From the NCBI GenBank assembly GCA_029204225.1, contig CM055094.1, forward strand, positions 29,498,107 through 29,562,106: a stretch of 64,000 bases of DNA, given 5' to 3'. This DNA comes from Diphasiastrum complanatum. Its lineage: Eukaryota; Streptophyta; Lycopodiopsida; Lycopodiales; Lycopodiaceae. The number at the start of each line of letters is the position of its first letter. Position 1 is the first letter of the stretch. Shown here piece after piece: positions 46,144 to 56,889 of the stretch. Position numbers and translations under genes: made by a program. Under the pieces are notes generated by a model. It did not search any database. It was not told the origin of the DNA and saw only the letters and a list, made by a program, of their open reading frames with translations.

Positions 46144-46434
46144 ACCAATTTATTTGAAGAAACATGTTTCGTTTGATTCAGCAGTTAAGACATTTCCAAA
46201 TCAACCGCCTCTTTCCGAAAAAATAAAACAACTGGAATTATATCTTTTCTTGAGCAGTCCATGTAGTGACCCTGAAAAAATAATATAGGTACACTTTACG
46301 TTAGGATTTGCAATGCTATTGAAAGTATAATTAGCAATATTATGAAACTGTAATAAATAGTGCCAAATAGCTACTGAAAGTAAAATTAGCAAAATTATTA
46401 TAAAACTGTAACAAAATTATGAAACAATTATAGC

Positions 46435-46900
46435 CCTTAGATCTTGTCCTTTAGCTCGTGGCCCCTAGCCCATAGCCTTTTCCCTTGTCCCTAGGCCCTT
46501 CGCCCTTACCATTAGCACTTGGCCTTGAACCCTTAGACCTTAGACCTTAGCCCTTATCCCTCGTGCATTAGCCCTTACCCTTGAGCGTCAGCCTTAGCAC
46601 TAGGCCCTTATCCCTTGGCTCTTTACCTTAGCCCTTGGCCCTTAAACCTTGCCCTTAGTCTTAACCCTCGGCCCTAGCCCCTAGACCTTGGCTAGGCCCT
46701 TGAACCTAGCCCCTTGGCCCTAGCCCTTATCCCTTGGCCGATGGCTCTTGGTCCTTGGTCATTGGCGGTGGTCCTTACTCTGTAACCCTTGGTCCTAGCC
46801 CTAAGGCCCTTAGTCATTAGCCCTTGGTCCTTCACCCATTCGCCCTTGGCCTTTCGGTCTTAGTCCTTGAGCCTTTGTCTTTAGCACTTTAAGACTCTTT
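46435..46900. repeat. degenerate (CCCTTAGC/CCCTTGGC)n array
   Basis: About 465 bp in which CCCTTAG, CCCTTGG, CCCTAG and CCTTAACC words follow each other with 0-8 base spacers. It resembles a scrambled plant telomere strand (CCCTAAA) but very few exact CCCTAA words occur. No coding. Confidence 0.8.
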
Positions 46901-48110
46901 GTTTATATATATATATATTATTTTTTCAGCTTTTAGTGTTCATTTTTTAATTTTTAGATTCGTTATTATATCTATTTTTTGATTTTTTGATTATTTATTT
47001 TTTAATTTTTAGATTTAAATTATAGGTTTTTAAAATTTTTCTTATTTATTATTAATTTTGAATTTGTATTGTTTTTAAGTTTTATTTTTAATTTTAATTT
47101 TATTTTTTTTTTTAAAAAAAATTAGGTTGTTGTTTTGGGATTTTTGTATTTTCAAGAATTTGACAATATATTTATGTTTTTTACTTCTTTTTTCTCTTTA
47201 ATAATGTAGAATAAATGAAGGCATGAGGAGTATATAGATTTATTATATAGTTTTTTTGACTTTTTAATATTCATACTATAATTTCTAGATTGGTTTTATT
47301 TTATTTTAAGATATTGTAATTTATTTTTTTAACTTCTCTATATATATTTAGATTTATTTTATAGTTTGTTTTTTTCTTCAATTTTTCAGATTTAATGTAT
47401 ATTTTCTTGACAATTTTACTATGTATTTTTTAATTTTCAGATTCGTGTTATAGTTTTTGACTTTTTATTATTCATTTTTAGATTTTTTTAGTTTGTTTTT
47501 TTATTTGAATATTTATATTTAGATTTATTTTAAAGTTTGTTTGACTTTTTATTTAAAAAATTACAATATGTATAATTTTTATATCTAGTTTTTAGTATTT
47601 AAATTTGTTTTATAGTTTTACGATTTTTATTATAGATTTGTTTTATATTTTTTTTGAGTTTTTGTTATTCATTTTTAATTTTTATTATTTAGTTTTAACT
47701 TTAAGTTTTCTGTGATTTTCTTTTTATTATGTTTTGTTTTTTTAGTTTTTAGTTTTTTTGACAATATAGTTTATTTTTGGTTTTGGCAATATATTGTTTC
47801 AAGGTTTAGACAATATAGTTATGAGGAGGAATGAAGAGAGGCCATTAAGTTCAGATATTTATCTCATAAGCATTTAGTTAAGCATGGAATTTTTCCAAGC
47901 TATATATAGAAGTTTGAAATAGTGTTTTTCTCAACAATTGTGGCCAATCTTTTTTTTAAAATGAGTTTTCATTTAAAGACTACCAAAAAAAAAAAAAGCT
48001 CAAAATAATAGATGTACACGTTGCTGACACGTGGAATACCAATTATCCCATAATTAATTTTGGAAAGTGACTAAAGTGTGCATAAGTAGGGGGTCCGGGG
48101 ATTTTCGAAA
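46901..48110. other. very T-rich low-complexity stretch
   Basis: Repeated TTTTAGATTT and TTTTTATTAT words on the plus strand. No coding potential. Confidence 0.7.
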
Positions 48111-48111
48111 A

Positions 48112-49115
48112 GCCATTTGCCGCGGTAGATGGCTTCCTCCAGAATTTTTAAGTTGTTTTCGGGATTTTCACGATCTTCACGGATTTTCCTGATCTTCGTG
48201 TTCTTAGCAGATTTCGTGATTTTTGGTATGTTTGCGGTCTTCGCGAATTTTCTGAATCTTTGCGGATCCTCCTTATTTTTGGGATTTTTCGGGATATATT
48301 CCGGATTTATTCGCGATTTTTATGGTGATTTTCGGGATGTTCATTTTTGGAAAAAAAAAAATGGAGAAAGCTATCAGCCGCGACGGATGGCTTTCCACAT
48401 TATCGATTTTTTTTCGTGATTTTCTAGATTTCTTCGATTCTTTTTGGGTTTTCGGATTTATTTGAAATTTTTCGAGGTATTCGGGGTGTTTCGGGATTTA
48501 TTCGCGATTTTTTCCGAATTTTCTGGATTTGAAATTTTTTAGGGGGTTATTCGAGATTTTTCGAGGTATTCAAGATGTTTCAGGATTTATTCGCGATTTT
48601 ATTTTGGGATTTTCCGGATGTGAAATTTTTTAGGAGTTGTTCATCCGCCGCAATGGACCAAAATCCAGATTTATTTTTTGACAAATTGATTTTTAATGGT
48701 TTTTCTTAGAAATAAAGTCTATTTGAGAAATAAAACCTGTTTGAGGGGGGTCCATCTGCCGCGGCGGATGCACCTTCATCCAATTGTTTCTGGTATGAAT
48801 TTTTTTTTAGATATTTATACTATACAAAATCGACTGATGTTTACCCTATACAAAATCGAAAGAAGTTTACCCTATACAAAATCCACTGATGTTAAACCCT
48901 ACACAAAATTGAAAGAAGTTTCAGTTCTACATTTTTTTTTAAAAAAATCAAGAATTTATTTAAGAAAAAACAAAGCCATTCGCCCTCCCACCCACCCCTC
49001 TCTATCTCTCTCTATTTCTCTCTTCCCAGCTTATTCGAGTTATCAAAGTTTATCTAAGAGGGGGAAGTCCATTCACCGCGGCGGATGGACCTCCATCTAA
49101 AATATTTTTTAAGAA
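48112..49115. repeat. TTCGGGATTTT low-complexity repeats with GC-rich palindromes
   Basis: Degenerate TTTTCGGGAT/TTCGCGATTT words fill 48130-48620. At 48112, 48375, 48646, 48751 and 49070 lie variants of the palindrome CCATCCGCCGCGGCGGATGG. A 29-bp repeat (ACCCTATACAAAATCGAAAG type) occurs four times at 48825-48930. Confidence 0.8.
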
Positions 49116-49489
49116 ATTTTGTTTCAGAACTAATAAAAGTTAGAAACTAATACTGTTGAAAAACTAATTGAGGTTAAAAATTTAATTGAAACTTTTTTTT
49201 GAAAAGTTGTAAAAATATTTCAACATTTTTTTTTGATGAGCCTTAAATCTCCTTTCTAAGTGTTGTCATTATTGGAGGTTCTGAAAGTCTTTTATCGGGC
49301 TTGAAAGTCCAAGCTGCCCTAACCTCATGGCTACTCCTTCCTCAACAGATTTTCAAAAATACATATACATCAATTAAACGAGAATACGACTTCTAAAAAT
49401 GATCTGTAACTACTTGTACAAAAGCCTCTCATCTACAAGTTTGGATTAAATAACATGGATTGAAATGGCTCAGCTTATATAGTATTCCT

Positions 49490-49855
49490 AAGTTGTGTAT
49501 AGCTCATCAATCCATGACCGCGTTTCTCAGTTCTATACAGCTCATCAAGCCATGCTACGTTTTTCATTTTTCTCTTGTTTGTGTATAGCTCATCAAGCCC
49601 TGCAATCCTCAGTTTGTATACAGCTCATCAATCCATGTCTTCACAAAGATGAACGACATTTTTCATTTTTCTCTTGTTTGTGTATAGCTCATCAATCCTT
49701 GCCCTCGATTCTCAATTTGTGTACAGCTCATCAATCCATGTCTTCACAAAGCTAAGCGACGTTTTTCATTTTTCTCTTGTTTGTGTACAGCTCATCAATC
49801 CTTGTCTGCTCATCAATCAGTTTGTGTACAGTTCGTCAATCCATGCGATAGGTTT
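49490..49855. repeat. GTGTATAGCTCATCAATCC repeats
   Basis: The word GTGTA(T/C)AGCTCATCAA(T/G)CC occurs about seven times at 45-60 bp spacing, separated by TTTTTCATTTTTCTCTTGTTT blocks. Short frames reading YSSSI are artefacts of this repeat. Confidence 0.85.
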
Positions 49856-50084
49856 CTCATTTGTTTCATCATTTAAGACCTATTGTTAATCTAAATAAAC
49901 TCCATAAATACTGCTCTAGTTTTGATCTTTATATTCTAGAAGTGCTAGTCTCAATTGTTTTAATACTCTGAAGACCTCTTAGTTTTTTAGCCTCCATTTT
50001 TGTCTGATAGAAGAGACGGTCAAGGCCCTTTTTGTCTGATAAAAGAGACGGTCAAGTCCAAGCTACCCTAACCTCATCGAGGAT

Positions 50085-50395
50085 TACCGTGGATTTTTTC
50101 GAAAATTTCGAAATCTTTTTCGGAATTTTTTCGTGGCTTTTCGGGATCTTTTATGGTTTTTCGAGATCTTTGGTGGCTTTTCGGGATATTTCGGGATGTT
50201 TGCGGGATGTTTGTCTTCGTGGCTTTCAGGATCTTTGTGGCTTTCGTGGCTTTTCGGGGCTTTCATGGCTGTTATTATTTTTTTGGATCTTTTTGGGATG
50301 TCTATCTCTTTTCGAGATTTTTCGTGGCTTCCTGCAGAATTCGGGATCTTTTCGAAAAGCCATCCGCCGCAGCGCATGCATTCCTTGTTAAAAGT
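50085..50395. repeat. second TTCGGGATCTTT repeat block with palindrome
   Basis: Degenerate GGCTTTTCGGGAT words, ending with a sixth palindrome variant (CCATCCGCCGCAGCGCATG) at 50362. Long hydrophobic frames on the plus strand follow from the T-rich repeat. Confidence 0.8.
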
Positions 50396-50581
50396 GTAAA
50401 GAAATTTTTTTTTGTAAAAGTGAAAGCTAAGAATTTTTGTCAAGATCTAATTGTGTATCATTCAAGCTTGTGTGCTAGTTGATAGAGACAAGGCTATAGG
50501 CAATCTTGTGAGCTTTAGGCCTTTCATAGATCTTTAAAAAATCATAAATCTTTGTGATTTTAGAAGAGCATTTATTCTACA

Positions 50582-53500
50582 ATGTCATCCATGGGTGGTT
50601 ATTTGTTGGAATCAACTGAGAGACTCACTTCCACAAATTATTTTACTTGAAAAGTGAGGATGGAATCAATCCTAGTGATCCATGACCTCTTTGACATAGT
50701 TCTAGGAGTTGAGAAAGAGCCTCAAGCTGCCCAAGAACAAACCAAATACAAAAAGAGAGCAAGATTAGCTCTACATTGCATAAAGTTGAATGTATGCAAT
50801 GACCTCTTGAAGGAGGTGTCTTCTTGTGCCTCATCAAAAGAGGCTTGGGATTCATTAAAGAGTATCTATGAATCCAATAACACTTCAAGAATCCTCATGC
50901 TAAGAAATCAAGTCTTTCAAAGCATGAAAGGAAGTGGAGAGAGTGGAGAAGGGTATGTCCTTAGGATCAAATCTCTTAACAAGGAATTGAGTGCTATAGG
51001 AGAAAAGATCCAAGATCAAGAGCTAGTACAAATCATACTGAATGGCCTAGGTGATGAGCTCACCAACTTGGTCCAATCATTTGCTATTCAAGACACTCTT
51101 TCATCCATTGAAAAGTTGCACAATGTTCTTGTGGCCGATGAGAGTAGACTCCTACACCTCAAGACAAGAATGGAAGGCATGTCACTTAATGGAGGAGAGG
51201 AGAAAGCAAATTTTACATCCAAAGGCAAGAAGAAACAACATACAGTCAAGAAGAATCAAGGCAAGGAGGCCGAGATGAAGAATGGAGGATCAACTTCCAA
51301 AGGCAAAGTGAAAATCAAGGCAAAGCTCAAGTGTTTCTTTTGTGGGAAGAAAGGACACTTTGCCTCAAAATGTTACTTGAAGAAGAATCAACAAGCAAAT
51401 GGAGATCAAGGGAACATTGCTCAAGAGGAAGAAGATGAGGATGGATTCAACACATCCTTAATGGTTGCATCTACAAACTTCAAGTCAAGACACATGGTGG
51501 ATAGATAGTGGGGCTAGTTCCCACATGTCTTTTAACAAGCATTTTTTTTTCTACCCTTTTCTCTTGTAATGACTCTAAGAAGTCAATATACATTGCTAGT
51601 GATCAAGAATGCAAGATAGATGGTATAGGTTCTATTCCTCTTTGCTTAGGCACATCTAAAAGGATAGATCTAGATAATGTTTTGTATGTTCCTACTATTT
51701 CAAGAAACTTGCTTAGTGTAGGACAATTAGTGGACAATGGACTAGATGTACATTTCAAGAATGGAGTTTGTTCCATCTTGAAAAATGATAAGTGCATAAC
51801 TAGTGGCATTAAGCAAGGTAGACTTTTCAAGTTGGATGCTAATGTTGCAAATGAAAGTGTGAACTTGGCTAGGGAGGAGCTATCTCAAGTGGAGCTTTGG
51901 CATAAGAGATTAGGCCATCCTAATCTTCAATCCATGGAGTCAATGGCAAGCAAGGAACTTGCTCTCAGCCTACCAAAAGCTTTAAAAAGTGTGGAAAGAT
52001 GTGTGAGGCATGTGGCCTTACAAAGTCACACAAATCTTCTTACAAGAGATCTTCATCAAGATCTATCTCTCCCTTGGATCTCATACATTCTGATGTACAT
52101 AGTTTTTCACATGCAAATAATGGAGGTGCCTTGATGTAAGTAACATTTATAGATGATTGTACTAGATTCACATGGATTGAGTTACTATCAAAGAAAAGTC
52201 TTGTATATGAAGCTTTCATTAAGTTCAAGTCTCTAGTTGAGAAGAACTTAGAACTTCCATCAAGGCACTAAGATGTGATAATGGAGGAGAGTACACCTCC
52301 AATAAAATGAAAGACTTTTGTGAGATCAATGGCATTAAATTGCAATACACTTGTTCCTACACCCCCCAACAAAATGGGGTGGTTGAGAGAAAAAATAGGA
52401 CTCTATGTGAATGTGCAAAGTCTTTAAGACTCGATGCATCACTTCCCATCTCATTTTGGGGAGAAGCTACAACTTGTGCTAATTACTTGTGTAATAGACT
52501 TCCTAGTAGTGCTATTGATGGGATCTCACCACCATATCAAGCTTTGTTTGGTAAGAAACCCAATGTAAAAGATTTTAAAATCTTTGGATGTATTTGTTAT
52601 GTCCACATCCCTTTGGAGACAAGGAGGAAGGAAGATGCTTCCTCCTTCAAAGGGATTTTTGTTGGCTATGGAGAAAATAGCAAGGGCTATAGGATATATG
52701 ATCCTATATCCAAGAAAGTAAAGGTAAGCAAGGATGTACTTTTTGATGAGTCACAATTTGCTAAAAGCTTGTCTAATGGATCTATCCCATAATGCATTGA
52801 AGATCTTGACAAACCCGAGGAGGATCTTGACAAACTCGAGGAGGATCTTGACAAACCCGAGGATGGAGACAAAGATCCTAGTCAAAGGGGGCTAAGAAGA
52901 TCAACAAGAAGCAAGGCCGAGCCCTAAAGGCTCACCTATGTGGACAAGGGAAATCAAAAGGAAGACTCTACATCTTTCACCTCTTACTCTTTCTTACTTA
53001 CATTGCTTAAAGAACCATCATCTTTTGAAGAAGCATATAGATCTAAAGTTTGGAGAGATGCAATGCCAGTAGAGTATGATGCATTAGAAGAAAATCATAC
53101 TTGGAATCTTGTAAATCTTCCAAGAGGGAAGAAGCCACTTGCATGTAAGTGGATTTATAGGATAAAGTACAATCAAGATGGATCTATTAGTAATACAAGG
53201 CTAGGCTTGTTGCTAAAGGATTTCTTCAAGTAAAAGGATTGGATTATGAAGAAACATTTGCACTTGTAGCTAAGCTTGTAGCTATTAGATTAATCATTTG
53301 CATTGCTACTTTGTTCAAGTGGGATCTCCACCAAATGGATGTGACAAATGCTTTCTTGAATGGCTTCTTAGAAGAGGAAATCTACATGATGCAACCCGAG
53401 GGCTTTATCAAGGTTGGTGAGGAGCAAAAAGTGTGCTACTTAAGGAAGAGCCTATATGGCTTGAAGCAAGCACCTAGAGTGCATCATTGGAAAAGTGCCA

Positions 53501-54062
53501 AGAGAGTGCTTAAATATGTTTCTAGTACTAGATTTTTTGGCATACTTTATGAAGGATCTAACTTGCACTTGAGAGCCTACTCGGATTCAGATAGTGCAAG
53601 TGACAAGATGGATAGAAAGTCCATTAGTGCAATTGCAACATTCCTTTCTGGAGGAGTAATATCTTGGCTTTCCAAAAAGCAAGATACTATCTCACTATCT
53701 TCTTGTGAAGCCGAGTACAATACATTGACTTCAACAACTAAAGAGCTCCTATGGCTAAGAAGACTCTTGATGGAGCTACATGTGCTAAAGGTCGAGGAGA
53801 TCTCTTACATGTATTGTGACTATCAAGCTTCTTAACAAATTGCTTCCAATCCTATCTTCCATGCTAGAACAAAGCATATTGAGATAGCTCACCACTTTGT
53901 GAGGGAGAGGGTACAATCCAAGGAGGTGCAACTACATCATGTACCATCATCCGAATGCATAGCTGATATCTTAACCAAACCATTGTCTAAAGATCCATTT
54001 TACAAGTTAAGATATGCTCTTGGAATTGTAGATAGATGTACATTAGATTTGCCAAGTTAGAA
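50582..54062 (+). mobile_element. Ty1/copia polyprotein relic without RT active site
   Basis: Gag starts at 50582 with a TGA after 22 codons, then continues to 51508 with the zinc knuckle CFFCGKKGHFASKC. Protease shows DSGASSH (out of frame) near 51495. LWHKRLGHPNLQSM marks the pre-integrase zinc region, and integrase follows with a break near 52270 and PQQNGVVERKNRT. A 24-bp tandem repeat at 52799-52863 encodes three EDLDKPEE units. RT begins at 53239 (DYEETFALVAKL, MDVTNAFLNGFLEEEIYM, SLYGLKQAPR) and jumps at about 53478 straight to RNase H-side text (HHWKSAKRVLKYV), so the YVDD region is deleted. RNase H carries QDTISLSSCEAEY. It ends VDRCTLDLPS, TAG. A polypurine tract and TGTTGAAAATTG at 54074 mark a likely 3' LTR start. 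The 5' LTR was not identified. Confidence 0.93.
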
Positions 54063-54073
54063 GTGAGGAGGAG

Positions 54074-56000
54074 TGTTGAAAATTGTCACTTCTATTTGTC
54101 ATTTTTTATTGTAAATAAAGATCAATCTTGCAACAATTCAAAGACCCTTAGACAATACATGGCCTCCACCATTCCCTCTCCAATATGAACATCCCTAAAG
54201 CATGCTTCACCAATTTCAACCATTAATAGTACTCAATAGCACAAATGTACATGATCCAATGTCTTGTTGACCATAAATTTATTGATGATTGGTAAGCATA
54301 ATATAAGTTCAGCACAAATTTTGCAGCATTATATTGACTTCAATGCATGTGTATCTCATGCCCATGTTGTTCCTCAAAAACTTCTATTTTTGCATGTGGC
54401 TCGTATTGACAATTATTGTCAGAGAGACTGAAGAGATCTTTAGAGAATTCGAATGACTCATGTTATGAATGCATTGACTAATTTTCAGCAACTAATGAAA
54501 AAATATCAAAATGTGCAAATTGTGCAAATTCAAAATTCCTTTAAAATTCTAGAAATGAACTGATAGAAATCTCTCGAATGATTTGTGAACAATTTTGCGA
54601 AACTGCTAAATCACGAATAATTTCTGCTCAAGAACAATTTGCGATCCAGTCAAGCTCTGCAACGAAACAAAATGAAATGAAACAAAGTGAAACTAGACAA
54701 AAGAGAATAATTCACAAAAAGATCAATCAGGCTTTGTAACAAGACGAGACAAAATAAAATGAAATGAAACTATACAAAACGAAGCAAAACGAAACGAAAC
54801 TTAAGTGAGCTTTGAAATTGATTTACGCTTATAGCCAAGTGATCACGAAGTGAAACGAAGCGAAACACAAAGTGAAAACATTCGTGAATAAAATCAGCTC
54901 CTGTGGAATTCAGATATGATTGCTAGTCACTGCTAGCTATATCATTCTTACAGTCCTCTAGAATGTAGACAGACACTGTTGATCTACGTTATTATTATAG
55001 CAATCAACAAAATCAAACCAATATGCGGAATTGAATAAACAAGTGAATCAGATACACGAATAGTAGCAGACAAAAATTCATTTGAGATCATATAATCATT
55101 CAAAATAATATGTGCATACAGCTACAATATTATCAATTGATCTTCTGATTTTTCAAGCACTGTGCGACGGACCACACAGTGCATTGGCGTGAGAGAAATA
55201 CAGTTCTCTCACGAATAATGTCTCGCTTACTAGCGGACTTCTAGATCTGTTGATCCAACATATAAACACAATCTTATTTGAATAGTGAAATTAAGTCTCA
55301 AATGAAAATAACAAAACTTTTATTTAAGAAATGACATTCTTGATGCTTACATTGCAAACCTTAAACAAGGCCTTGTGCACACCTACTTGTTGCCAACTGG
55401 AGTGAAATATCAGTACTATTCTACAAAGTGGAGCCATAATGACCTCCAAGAAACCTATAATTACATCCATGACCTTTGTGTATTTGAAGGATCTCTCGTC
55501 ATTCAAAAAGTGAACCCGTAAGGAATGTCCGCCATACAAAGGGTGTAACATGTCTCTTTAATAAATTGGTGACCTCCTTTACATCGCATGGTTGAACAAT
55601 GTAGTGGCATGGTTGCTCATCAACATATTTGGAAACGTAAGTTTCATTTGGATCATCTTCAACAACAATGCCTCCACTCTATTCAAATCTATGCTACCTC
55701 TTCACAAAATTGTCTCGCTCACAGGCGGACATGTGTTCTGTATATTTTCATCTTTTTCGTATTATGCATCAAGCAGAAAGTATGTAGTTCGCGAACTTTT
55801 TCGTGTCGCGTCATGTAACTTCTAGATTAGAAAGATTAAACATCTACAACTAATCGCGAATTACCGTGAGTGGCAAATTAGCCATGATCTAGAGTACTTC
55901 TGCTGATGTCATGGTATCTGATCAAATACTTGTACCCCTTGGTACTTGGCTGATCTTCTTGGTCATTTGTGGAGTAAGAATGATTTTGAGTCGTGAAACA
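54074..56000. other. 3' LTR remnant and non-coding DNA
   Basis: Starts with the likely 3' LTR of the copia relic. At about 54660-54870 there is a degenerate (GAAAC/AAACGAAG)n tract. No coding region is supported. Confidence 0.45.
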
Positions 56001-56004
56001 ATTT

Positions 56005-56345
56005 CGTGTCATGTGTCACAAAATTGTTCGCAAACAATTTTGTTTCTTGTGTCTTTTATGTCAAAATCAGAGTGGAGAGCTAGCAAGGCTTTGGCAATAG
56101 AAACATTTTGTTTCTTCAGCTCCCTCTCAAAGCATGATAGCTTGACGACTCCAAGACTGCTCCTCTGTTTCTTGAATAGACCTTTGTCTAAGGCCTTTGT
56201 GAAAATGTCAACTACCATCTCCTTCGTTCCAATGAAGGTAGTCTGCAACATCTTCTTCCCAATCAGATCCCTTATCAAGTGGTACTTGATTGCAATGTGT
56301 TTTGTCCTTGAGTGAAACCATTAGAGGAGTTCTCAATATCAAAAA
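56005..56345 (-). mobile_element. copia RNase H C-terminal fragment
   Basis: The minus strand reads TKHIAIKYHLIRD and DIFTKALDKGLFKKQRSSLGV, the last part of a copia polyprotein. Everything upstream is missing. Confidence 0.8.
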
Positions 56346-56576
56346 TACCCTTTAAGGAATGCCATGTAGGATATACAAAAATATCAAAAAAAAAACACTA
56401 TTGTTTATTTGCTTGCCCACACCACTCCCAAGGCCTCTCCAACTCCCAATGATCTAAACACAGTGTCTATAGTCACAGTTAAAAACTGTTAACAGTTTGC
56501 AGTATAACTTACTAAACTCAAAAATATTCCCTCCATTGATTACGAAAAGGGCAATATTTTCAATAGATCTAGAATA

Positions 56577-56765
56577 TGACCGCCATCCCCAAATTCGAAT
56601 CAGAAAAAATTGCAAAATGTTTACATATGCATTCCTTCCACAAGAATGGAAATATGGGTGCCATCTCCAATTATGAACGCCATCATCACTTTGGAATGGA
56701 AATATGAGCACCAACTACCTATTGGAATGAAAAAATGGGTGGCATTTCCAAATTTGAATCAAACA
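56577..56765. repeat. imperfect short repeats before the transposase relic
   Basis: Blocks of the type GGAATGGAAATATGGGTGCCATCTCCAA recur about three to four times at 40-60 bp spacing. They could be sub-terminal repeats of the adjacent transposon; this is position-based inference. Confidence 0.45.
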
Positions 56766-56889
56766 TACAAGCATGGAGTTTGGATTGATTGTACATAGTA
56801 TATAATATAATCAAAGATGAGTGCTTTGCTTTGTTTCATAGAATCTGGTCATAGTACTTTGATGCAACTGATTACTCTATTATTTTTTT

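Noticed and set aside
48129-50443. Long hydrophobic frames (repeated FGIF/FRDL text)
   Set aside because: They are direct translations of degenerate TTTTCGGGAT repeats, not membrane proteins.
52687-52872. Minus-strand ORF reading repeated SRSSSGL
   Set aside because: It is the reverse of the 24-bp tandem repeat in the copia relic.
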